Part shown: in pieces, positions 22,706 to 31,277 of the stretch
Layout of the letters: each line of letters opens with the position of its first letter
How positions within the stretch are numbered: position 1 is the first letter of the stretch
Source of the DNA: Mortierella alpina
Lineage: Eukaryota; Mortierellomycota; Mortierellomycetes; Mortierellales; Mortierellaceae
Assembly: GCA_029449245.1 (NCBI GenBank)
Contig: JANATF010000004.1
Location: 1,054,001-1,118,000 of the forward strand
DNA: 64,000 bases
Direction of reading: 5' to 3'
Translations under genes and position numbers: made by a program
The notes under the pieces: model-generated
The model's database searches: none
What the model saw: the letters and a program-made list of their open reading frames with translations, nothing else
Told to the model about the DNA's origin: nothing

Positions 22706-23341
22706 ATGTCAAACATGGAAGTTGACAAACCAAGCACATTCGAGCGCCAAGTCACCCCCAGCTCACCAGACTCATCCAACGACAGCAGCCAGGACGACGT
22801 AATCTCTGCATCTACCGAGACAACGCCTTTGACTATGCCCAGGCCCAATGAGACCGAGTACCACCTCCAGAACATCCTCGCCGAAATCATTCCGGAAGGG
22901 ACTGTTGTGACCGAAGGCGCCATAGAACGAATCTCCAAAGCCTTCACAGCCCTCATTGAGAATGCATCGGACAAGGCCGCGGACAAGGCTCTCGCTCGAT
23001 TCAATAAGAGCAACCGTAGAGCTTCGCGCTCTGAGTTAAGAAGGACCACCAGCAGCAAGAGGGCCGATACGACAGGCAAGGCAAAATCATCACCCAGACT
23101 CGCCACTAACAAGACCGGCAACGGCAGCTCAAAGAAGAGGAAAGTTACTCCTGTTGAGGAGGACGAGTACGAGGTCGAGTCCATTTTGACACACAGGCTG
23201 GCACGTAATGGTGGTCTATTGTTCCATATCAAATGGAAAGGATATCCCGAGACTGATGCCACCTGGGAGGAGAAGAACGATCTAATGCACTGCCAGGAGC
23301 TGTTAAAGGAATATGCCAAGAAGCACAGACTCGCTATATAA
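22706..23341 (+). CDS. Chromodomain protein
   Basis: A single exon of 211 residues ends in a chromodomain: EDEYEVESILTHRLARNG, LFHIKWKGYP, DATWEEKNDL. The three aromatic-cage positions are Tyr in EYEVE, Trp in IKWKGYP and Trp in DATWEE, so methyl-lysine histone binding is likely. It lacks the chromoshadow domain of HP1. The middle (about residues 50-110, ILAEIIPEGTVVTEGAIERI then a long helix and a basic loop) resembles a histone fold in spacing. A lysine/serine-rich linker with KKRK follows. The start at 22706 is chosen over the upstream in-frame ATG at 22664 because the second lies close to the conserved acidic N-terminus; either is possible. Retroelement chromodomains are an alternative origin, but no integrase or polymerase is nearby. 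Confidence 0.8.
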   Translation: MSNMEVDKPSTFERQVTPSSPDSSNDSSQDDVISASTETTPLTMPRPNETEYHLQNILAEIIPEGTVVTEGAIERISKAFTALIENASDKAADKALARFNKSNRRASRSELRRTTSSKRADTTGKAKSSPRLATNKTGNGSSKKRKVTPVEEDEYEVESILTHRLARNGGLLFHIKWKGYPETDATWEEKNDLMHCQELLKEYAKKHRLAI

Positions 23342-24773
23342 AACTGTCAAGATGGAGGAGAGCGCCAGGTCCAGTAAAACGATTCAATTCTGTGTTATCA
23401 TGCCAATGATGAGCAAACTGAGGGCCATATCGGCGCCAAGCCTGCGTTGTCGGCAACGATTTGGAACGGTATACAGGGCTAGTGGTGCTTTTACGCGGGT
23501 AGTACATCGACTTAGGAGAAGCCCTAGGAACCACACGATGGCCGGACATCCTCACACCCGTAACACAATCTTGCCTCAATATCTTGAATTACATCCATCA
23601 CAGTTGAGCACTATAGCTGGCGCTCTATTTCAAATCAAACGCATTTAGGCAGTGATTGGTGTGCAAATGGATGAAAAAGCCATTTCTGTCATGAAATACT
23701 AATGGTGCTCTCGTTTGACTTCATTCTGTCCTGCTACATCCAGGAAGCATAGATGCTGAACTGTCGCGTTGCTCCTGCAAATTCCTTGAAATGGGAAACA
23801 AAGACAACCCCGATTCTCTTTCTCCTACCAGCGAAAATCTACCCTTTCTCCCTTTGGTGACATAATGGCTCACCAGTGAGGTTAACCTCTAGTACTAGAT
23901 ATTGAATTCGCCTATTTGTTCCTCTGTTCAATTCAACTCGGACATGACTATAGTCTAGTATATAGCATTCGCTGTCATAACTGTTCTGGAGCAATCCTCC
24001 AGCATACATGATTGTTGACTGCACGCAGCGCGTGTCGCGAAAGTCGCCATCGACGTGACATCTTGCTCTCTTACTATACGCAAGAGGCGCCTTTTGTGGT
24101 GTAACGCACAGGAAAACATCCTGCATGAATCAATGGACACGCACGGTGTGAGGAGTTCATCTCACTTGGATTAATACGGCAGATACGTTATCACTCTAGC
24201 CCTAAGGAGCTCGTTTCTATGATTAGGCAATTTCGACTTGCTGGTGTTCGTACCAAAGAGCCATAGCTCCAAGACTAAAAAAAAACCGCACCCCATGCTC
24301 AATTGAAAAAGTGTTGCTGGAGTACGTGCCTCGGGGAATCAACCGTCCTCATCCAATCATTTCATAATGCAGAGCTGCACCGCTGCACTCTACTTTGGAG
24401 TGTACTAAAACTTTGTTCCCAATGCCTCACTCTGCATTGCTTTGTCAATAACGCGAGACGCGTCGCCAAAAGAGTGGAGCGAGGGGGTGGGAACAAAATT
24501 GTACCGCAACCCCATCACAATGCGCGCATGAATCTGCTCAGTTGTGACCTTGGCAATAGAGACAGTTTCAATGGGTACTCTATGCCCCACCCCGCGCCTT
24601 TTTCAACCCAGTGTCGCTCCTAATATAGCCTTTTAGAGCGTGTCGAGGTCCTGCAGCTCGTCTCCCGCAGATATCCAGCTTCCGCTTACTGAATCCATAT
24701 AAAGAGGCACCTTCCCTCGTCTCTTCATCCCCATCCTCCCCCACTCTTCCTAAACAACTACACATTATCCACA
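23342..24773. other. Long intergenic region between the chromodomain and beta-trefoil genes
   Basis: About 1.4 kb is without a supported gene. Short frames occur on both strands but show no family features. The last 75 bases hold the TATA box and leader of the beta-trefoil gene. Confidence 0.5.
24698..24704 (+). promoter_or_regulatory. TATA box of the beta-trefoil gene
   Basis: TATAAAG lies 76 bases upstream of the ATG at 24774 and is followed by a CT-rich leader. Confidence 0.65.
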
Positions 24774-25453
24774 ATGAGAGACCTTCCCCAGGGCCAAGAA
24801 GTCTTCATCGGTCTTCGCGAGACCAACCTTGTCCTCGATGTGTCCGGCGGCAGCGCTGACGCAGGCACCCCCATTATTCTCTATACCCGGAAGGATGGTG
24901 AGAATGACAACCAGAGATGGATGTAAGTCCTTCGAACCTTGGGTCATTTACTTTGTTTACATGATATCTAGTGTATGGGACTGACTCTTGGTCCCACAGC
25001 TATGAGAACAACCAGCTTAGAAACAAGCAGACTGGTCACTACCTGAGCTTCCCTCAACTCGGACCTAACGTCGCTGCTGAGCAGCAACCCGGTCAACAGA
25101 GCGATACCCAACGATTCGAGTAAGCTATTTCCTCTCCTTAGTTCGTTCGAGCTCCTTTGACAGTTTGAGCATGTTGCACAGCAAGAACTGACCTATATTT
25201 GATCCCTTGCAGTTACTACGACTACACCATCTCGGCCCAAGCCGACGAGGACCTCGTCATTGGAATCCTTGGAGGAAAGGGAGACGGTGCTCGTGTCGCC
25301 TTGATTCCACGCGATGTAAGTTAACGCTTGGCTATACGTTCTATGACAATCTCTCATTGTCGTGCGACCACGGCACCTAACCCTTCCTCACTTTTGGGTC
25401 TCTTATAATAGAACGACTCTGACTTGCAGCAGTGGGAGATCATCAGGGCCTAA
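24774..25453 (+). CDS. Small ricin-B-type beta-trefoil (lectin-like) protein
   Basis: Four exons (24774-24922, 25000-25119, 25213-25315, 25412-25453) give 137 residues, the size of a single beta-trefoil domain. Repeating segments fit three trefoil lobes: VFIGLRETNLVLDVSGG with NDNQRWIYE, then NKQTGHYLSFPQ with DTQRFDYYD, then DEDLVIGILGG with LQQWEIIRA. The QxW-like ends (NQRWI, TQRFD, QQWEI) and hydrophobic spacing match RICIN-type domains of fungal fruiting-body and cytoplasmic lectins. There is no signal peptide, so it is probably cytosolic, as many such fungal lectins are. Such proteins are often sugar-binding or protease-inhibiting and used in defence against grazers; which applies here cannot be told. 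No catalytic toxin domain is attached. An in-frame alternative acceptor at 25431 would remove six residues. Confidence 0.75.
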
Positions 25454-26292
25454 TGGGCGATTTAACCTTCGCACATCGCAGGCTCACAAATCTCGCCGGA
25501 ATAAAAAAATACCACCTTTTCTCAATGTAATACTAAAGCGCCAAACCCTCCTGTGCCCGAAAAAGTGAAGAATGATCCTCCTGAGCAATGTCGGACGCCC
25601 CTTGTTTGTTTAGAGTAAAACATCTTCCTGCACGCCAGGCACCATTACTTTGGCGCTCGGGTGGAAGGGGGTGTTTTTTTTTGGTTTGGTGTGTGTGAAC
25701 ATTTGCAATGCGAATGGTCGGTCACTGTCAACACATTGGACACATCTTTGCCTCGCGCAGTGAATGTGCCGCGGGGGAGTGCTAAGGACATACTTCGTGA
25801 CGATGACAAAGAAAACACTATCCGTTCTTCGCTGGCACGTTGTTTGCCCCACGCGGCGGATTCGTGCATGAATGTATCACGAGCGTGCGCGCGCACCTGT
25901 TGTCCTTCAGTGCGCCACGAACGCAAGTCGACTGATGCACACTCAAGTCTCTTCACACTTCCATCTGGATAAACATGACTATAAGCAATAGGCACGTCTG
26001 CCTTAGCCCCTCGATCATTTATTGAACGCATAGACTGTAGATGTATTAGACTGACATACTCATGCGGATCGACAGCGAAGGAGTGATTCTCTACTCACTC
26101 ATGAGATTATATCCTATGATACTTCTCAAAGTACACACGGAGTTGTGCCATTGAGGCAATCCCTAGGTATAACGAGCCAGGAAGCCAGGAGATGCGATGT
26201 TGTAGGCTATAGTGCTCCACTAGAACTCAGGCTGCTAGATGGGGTGGGGAATGTCATGCAATTGACCAGTCCAGATTCACCTCGTATTGTGT
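25454..26292. other. Convergent intergenic region
   Basis: About 840 bases lie between the 3' ends of the beta-trefoil and HAUS8-like genes. Open frames on both strands around 25645-26031 have no recognisable content. No terminator structure or RNA gene was seen. Confidence 0.45.
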
Positions 26293-27906
26293 TCATCGCT
26301 CCAAACTCGAAGCTAAAAGACTGTGCTCCTGAGATTCAGCGTCCCGAATGCTGTTAAGCAAGCCAGTACAACATTTCAGCTCTTGAACCTCTTGCTCGAC
26401 GATGTCACACAGGTCCTTCATGCTGTAGGCAATTCCTTGGAGCTTCAGTATAGAAGTAGAGTGATGGGCACGGTATTAGTCTATGGTATCAGCTATTCAC
26501 CTTGAATTGATCGAGAACGGTAAAAGACATACCAGCTCGCGATCCTTTTGAGAATGGTCTAGCAAAGACTCGATTGTCTTCCGGCAGTGTTGAATCTGCT
26601 GCATCCATAATCCCAGGTTGGAGTCGTCGATCGCAGGAACATGTAAATACTTCGCCTCTTGATCCAACGCGGACGTGAATTCCTCATAACTACTCCTGAA
26701 AGACTCCACACCTTGCACGATGGTCAAAAGCTGATCCCTCTATAACAGGCACATTGGGGTGGGAGCGGGTCACTACTTGAAACCACTAGAGCCTCCGACT
26801 GTAACATGGCCTTTTAAGACCACTCCCATCGACAATATGAACATACCTGCGCTTCAAGTGTTGTCTCCAGGTGCACCAGCTCCTGCTCGACTTCAAATCT
26901 TTGCTTTAGATTCAGTAAGCTTGCCTGCTTTTCGAGAATGAGTCTGCCGACCATCTCGAACTGTGCCTAGAGAGTTCAAAAAGGCTATGTTACAGTTGCT
27001 GGTAGCACTGCTAATGCCTGATCATCCGCTTAACCACTTATACGTACCTCTGCAGATCTCTCTTGACTGGCGAAGTGTTCGGCCGCCTTCTTCCCCATCA
27101 TGTACCACTGTAGAAGACGCGCCTGTGAGAGATAAATCTCCTCTTGTCTGTTCCCAGTGCGGGCCGATGTGTGCCCATCCTGTCGTACGCTTTTAGTCCC
27201 AATAAACCTTGCTGGTGTGGAAGATATGGAAGCGCCCAACAATGACAACGCCGCCTTTTGTTCCTGAGAGGTTCTCTCCAGAACTCTGCTTGCCTGGGCC
27301 GTTCCAGAAACCGTCCTTGTTGATGCTAAACCAAACTGAAGAGAAGAGTTTGAGGCAGGGTGCCTCTGACTATTGGTCATCGTGTCGATGGTGCCGGGAA
27401 CCGCCAGAAAAGACCGTTTCTCTACTTTTTGGGCAGCTGATCCGTGATGCCGAACGCCACGCAGCGCATCCGTGGTTTTCGACAAGGCGTTGTAGTGCCT
27501 GATGATGCTCCTTGTGCTAAAGCCTGCTTGCGTTCCGCTACGCTGAGAAACAAACTCGCGTTCCTGAATATCCGACTCGCTCATTCCGTCTACCGAGGGA
27601 CATGAGCGTGGACGAGCGCCACTGACAGATTGATGAAGCGATTGCGAGGAACGGAGTGTATGACCACTATTCCGAACAGACGATCTCATAGACTTGTTTA
27701 ACGCTCGCTCTATACACGAGAATTCTCCAAATTAGCTAAACCTGCTCCATGCCAGTCAACTTCCACATGTCGGCAGGGTTGTAGTCTTGTATTTTCTCTG
27801 TCCGCGCAGAAGTACCTGCTTTGAATGCCTCAAGCTGTAGGCGACGCTCCTGAAGTGATGGAATGGTCGCCCGTTCATGATCACTGTGCCGTTCGTCAGA
27901 CTCCAT
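26293..27906 (-). CDS. Augmin-like complex subunit 8 (HAUS8/AUG8)-like coiled-coil protein
   Basis: Five exons (27906-27816, 27709-27048, 26966-26847, 26739-26533, 26442-26293) give 409 residues. The N-terminal part is basic and disordered, with an RRLQLEAFKAER segment and many Ser/Arg residues, as expected for a microtubule-binding tail. The second half is helical: SQARLLQWYMMGKKAAEHF, AQFEMVGRLILEKQASLL, LVHLETTLEAQ, SYEEFTSALDQEAKYLHVP and a final VEQEVQELKCCTGLL. The LLQW motif and helix order resemble plant AUG8 (QWRF family) and animal HAUS8. Augmin recruits gamma-tubulin to branch spindle microtubules. The assignment rests on this pattern rather than on strong identity; another coiled-coil microtubule protein is possible. 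All splice phases are consistent, and the last exon ends exactly at a stop. Confidence 0.55.
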
Positions 27907-28029
27907 GAAATGCAGGGTGAAGGAAAGCAAAAAGATAGGCTAATTTTTTTTTTGTCAGCGTTTTATTACGTCGGTGGTCCGTTCAGGTCATCCTTTCCTA
28001 CATCGAATAGGTCACTGCTGGCTCCTGTC

Positions 28030-28430
28030 TCATCGTTTCCGCTCAAAGTACTTTGATGTCGACAAGAAAACTATTCCCTGGTCCATTGCCCACTCGCCGA
28101 TACTGAGATACTTTTCAACTGCAGAGCGAACGTCCTTGTTGTCAATTTTTCTGCTGGCAACGCTATAAGCGACCATACGAGAGAACAAATGTCAGCGTAG
28201 GTGGTCATTGTACGGTACTCTATCGCCACTCCATCCTGAGGCTCTTACGTTAGACCCTAAAGGAAAACATGCGGTTGGTTCGTTAGTTCTTTTTGAATGA
28301 AAGTGTATTGGATTCGCCTGGGTCTCAGCTGGACTCAATTGTTCACAAAACTTACAGTGCTGCGCTTGATTCCTGCTAGCACTGCAGAAATAAGAATGGC
28401 ATCAACCGCGTAATGTACAAGTCGCATCAT
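28030..28430 (-). CDS. DUF1748 small mitochondrial-type protein with an 8-nt microexon
   Basis: Three exons (28430-28356, 28256-28249 and 28162-28030) give 71 residues, matching the DUF1748 family (fungal proteins of about 70-75 residues, such as yeast YGL041W-A, of unknown function). The family N-terminus MMRLVHYAVDAILISAVLAG is followed by IKRSTGLT and then KIDNKDVRSAVEKYLSIGEW. The middle exon is only eight bases (GGTCTAAC) and encodes the Gly-Leu-Thr of the conserved KRSTGLT motif, flanked by a TTTAG acceptor and a GTAAGA donor. Skipping it would break the frame. The hydrophobic N-terminal helix could insert in a membrane. The start is the first of two adjacent ATGs. Confidence 0.88.
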
Positions 28431-29058
28431 TTTCAAAGTGAATGAGGTAGTGATGCAGGTGGAGTGTAGAGGTCTGCAGAGGCAATGCATCCAATTTTCT
28501 GCTGGCTGGAATATTTTGTTTCCCCTCAAACGTGCTCGAACGTGACCTCAACCGCGCGTAGCTGGATCTGGGTGGATGGGGATCGTGTTCCATGATACTA
28601 AGCAATAAGCGAGAAGGGCACTAAACTCCCCGGCCCTACGTGCTCTTCTAGACTGGCATAACTCAGGTTGATAGCCATCTTATTGTGGTGGAAGCAAGTG
28701 TGTGCCTCAACACCGCCTTCAGCAGTCAGCCCCCTGGCTTCTTTCTTGGCTGCTAGTGCAGTATCGCGAATTGATCCATGGCCACTTCATCTCGAAATAG
28801 AACGTGCACTTCAGGTGCACTGCCGTCAGCAATTCGCGAGTTGGCGGTAACAGGCGGCCCATGATATAGAACGACAAAGACGACACATCGGACCCAAAAC
28901 GCATCTGTACCCCTGGTCTTTGAACATTGTTCTTTCACCATGATTGCAATTTACCTCGAAGAGTACATACACGACGCCTATTTAACTTGCTGTCGAATGA
29001 TGATCCTCAGCTTCTCTCTTTTCTCCCGTATCTCATCTTCAAAACCAGCCAAAACATC
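28431..29058. promoter_or_regulatory. Divergent intergenic region between DUF1748 and a secreted-protein gene
   Basis: About 630 bases hold both promoters. A minus-strand frame of about 65 codons starting at 28593 overlaps the DUF1748 leader and has no family resemblance. No RNA gene was seen. Confidence 0.4.
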
Positions 29059-29865
29059 ATGCTCCACGGAATCTCTACACCCACCGCGCTTGCATATCTT
29101 GCCACAACACTATCATTGCTCTTGCTGCAGACGACAGCTGCCCCTGCCGAGCCCGGTCCTCGCCAGATCAAGATCGCACAGCTGGAGCGAGCCTTTGCTG
29201 GTCACTGTCCGAATCAGACTGCTGACGAAGTCATCACCTGCAACGACGCCCTTCCGTACATTAATGATGCCATTCAAAGGTAGACTTGAGCCTCCAACTT
29301 GAATCTATTCAGTAACGATGATTTGGCTTGTGCTGACAAATTGACCTCGTTGCATAGATACAACCTAAAGACAAGAGGACAGCGTGCAGCTTATATTTCC
29401 AACATGGCATATGAAGGTGCCTATCTCAAGTACAACCGCAACCTAGTCAACCCTAGTCAAGGAAGTAAGTCCTGAAAGAGCATACTCTTGAGTGAGTAAT
29501 ATCTTATTTGCTTCGGAAGGCTAATCAAATCCCGCCTCGTTCGCCCCTTGACAGCTCGATCGATCATGCCTGCGGTGTCTTTGAAGGTCTTTGTGGACTC
29601 AGACAAGACTGTGCAAAGCCTTTGGCCATCGTATCCTAGCCTTAACGAGAGCGCTATCGTGGATGTGTTGATCGAGAACAAGGCCGACTTTTTGCCAGGC
29701 GCGTGGTGGACTGTTGCAGGTCCAGGATGTAGCGAAGTTGCAACACGCCTTTCGGGATCAGAGGAGAGTTTTGTCGCTTGGGAGACGGCGTGTATTAATG
29801 GCGGCCAAGATACCATCCCCGTTCGTGCCGCCATCTACAAAACCGTTTATCGTTCAATCCGTTAA
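29059..29865 (+). CDS. Small secreted protein, possibly lysozyme/chitinase-fold, function unknown
   Basis: Three exons (29059-29279, 29358-29464, 29555-29865) give 212 residues. An N-terminal signal peptide (LAYLATTLSLLLLQTTAAPA) precedes a domain with three conserved blocks: INDAIQRYNLKTRGQRAAYI, MAYEGAYLKYNRNLVNPSQG then TRSIMPAVSLKVFV, and ADFLPGAWWTVAGPGC. The order helix, glutamate-bearing segment (MAYEGAYL) and a GAWW block recalls family 19 chitinase/lysozyme-like folds. I know this kind of protein only as uncharacterised fungal secreted proteins. Four to six cysteines (HCPNQT, VITCND, GPGCSE, TACING) probably form disulfides. If Glu in MAYEGAY is catalytic the protein might cut cell-wall glycans, but this is inference. 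Confidence 0.7.
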
Positions 29866-30107
29866 CAGCCCAGTACTCGATCTCATAGAAACATGCGAAC
29901 TGCAATAGAAGCTCAGCAAGTTGTTGGATAATAAGGAAAATAACGCCAAATATCTCATAGAATGAACATGACTCTTCGATCCTCCGTTTCCATAATACTT
30001 GATGAGGAGTAAAAGAAACCTGACAGGGACAAGTCAGAAGCCAAATGTCTTTTCTTCGAAATGAACAAAGCTTGTTGAATGTCAAAAAGGAGAAAAAGCA
30101 AAAGAAG

Positions 30108-30180
30108 AGGTCTCGCCGAGACTCGAACTCGGATTGCAAGATTCAGAGTCTTGATTGCTAACCAATTACAACACGAAACC
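30108..30180 (-). tRNA. tRNA-Gln (anticodon CUG)
   Basis: Read on the minus strand, the 73 bases fold as a tRNA. The acceptor stem GGTTTCG pairs with CGAGACC (one G-T pair) and the discriminator is T. The anticodon stem is CAAGA/TCTTG with loop CTCTGAA, so the anticodon is CTG and the decoded codon is CAG. The T stem is CCGAG/CTCGG with loop TTCGAGT. There is no intron. A short T-rich stretch lies about 15 bases downstream, as expected for Pol III termination. Confidence 0.93.
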
Positions 30181-30568
30181 GCATTAGTCCAATCTGGACT
30201 TTTATCTTCAGATGCTTTAATGGCTCTGCCAGCTATTGTTAATTCTGTGGTGCTTTCTGCACGTGATTTATGGATTGAAGTGTATATCACGAGATTTACA
30301 AGGTCTCGCGCCACCAACTCAGAGGAGGCAGCTGGAAAGGCCAGGGGAGTAGGGAAGATCCCCTTTTTATAACAGCAACCTTCGTCCGTTAGACACGCTG
30401 ATGAGGCGTGGCAATAGTCGCGCGGGCCTGAGGGGTTGGAACCCAGGGAACATGACTTGTCTTATGATGACTAGGACTCGATCCAAGGAGGATGGAATGG
30501 ATGGTAGATCTTTGCCAGGTAGTTCTTAAGATTCGTAGCGTCATTCGACTTGAGAGGCATATTGTTAT

Positions 30569-30589
30569 AAAAAAAAAAAAAAAAAAAAA
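30569..30589. repeat. Poly(A) run of about 21 bases
   Basis: A homopolymer A tract on the plus strand in intergenic DNA. No target-site duplication or element body is visible beside it. Confidence 0.9.
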
Positions 30590-30880
30590 GGAAGTATGGC
30601 CAGGGGGGTGTCCCTGAAGATCGACTCGTCCAGCAATCTATGACAATTGACAAGAATTCTGTTAATGTTGGTGGGAAGTCAGAATCCAAAGGGTCTCCTC
30701 GATGCACATTCTTTACCCTCCACTTGGAACCTAAGGCTGTGCGCAAAATGAGGCCCGTTTCATGTGTCTGAGCCCGAGGAGGCACGCGCGTGGCTAATCT
30801 TCAAGAAGAGAGGTTGTACGAACGGTACTACAAAGAGGTGCTGCATCGCCAGCAGGCGGAGAGGGATTGAAGTATTTGCA

Positions 30881-30925
30881 CAGTGTCTACAGTGTCCACA
30901 GCGTCCACAGCGTCCACAGTATCCG
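30881..30925. repeat. Five tandem 9-bp units (CAGYGTCYA-like)
   Basis: Five consecutive nonamers of consensus CAGTGTCCA/CAGCGTCCA occur about 350 bases upstream of the Osh3-type start. The repeat may contain regulatory binding sites or simply be a minisatellite. Confidence 0.85.
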
Positions 30926-31277
30926 CGGTAATGACTGTAGCAAGCCCGTCCAAGACGTCGCCCGTTCTACAGCCAAGCGTCCACAGGAGACTGCACCGAT
31001 GTTGTGGATGGTGGGATTGGCATCGGGAGAAGAGAAGGAAGCTTCAAGAAAGGCGCCTCCAGTCGCGTGCAGGGCATGGGCTGTTCGTGTCCCAGAAACA
31101 GGCGTATTTTGCGCGCATTTTGCCTGTTCTATTTTCAAGGAGTGGGCTCAACCCGTCGTCTTCATTTTTCTTCCTTTTCCCTTCGTCGTCCTCTGCCCTG
31201 CCCTCCTCCCTTGCTGCCCTTCTACCCTCGGCACGCTCCACATATCCCCTTGTCTCCACACATCCGCATCTCCTCTC

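Larger units (their letters stand above)
30181..31277. other. Intergenic region upstream of the Osh3-type gene
   Basis: About 1.1 kb has no well-supported gene. It holds a 21-base A run, a 9-bp tandem repeat and, directly before the gene, a strongly CT-rich leader. A short frame near 30790-30870 reads VANLQEERLYERYYKEVL and ends in TGA; it looks protein-like but is preceded by a stop and has no clear partner exon. Confidence 0.45.

Noticed and set aside
30430-30500. Second tRNA suggested by GGTTGGAACCC and ACTCGATCC
   Set aside because: No acceptor or anticodon stem can be formed around these fragments on either strand.
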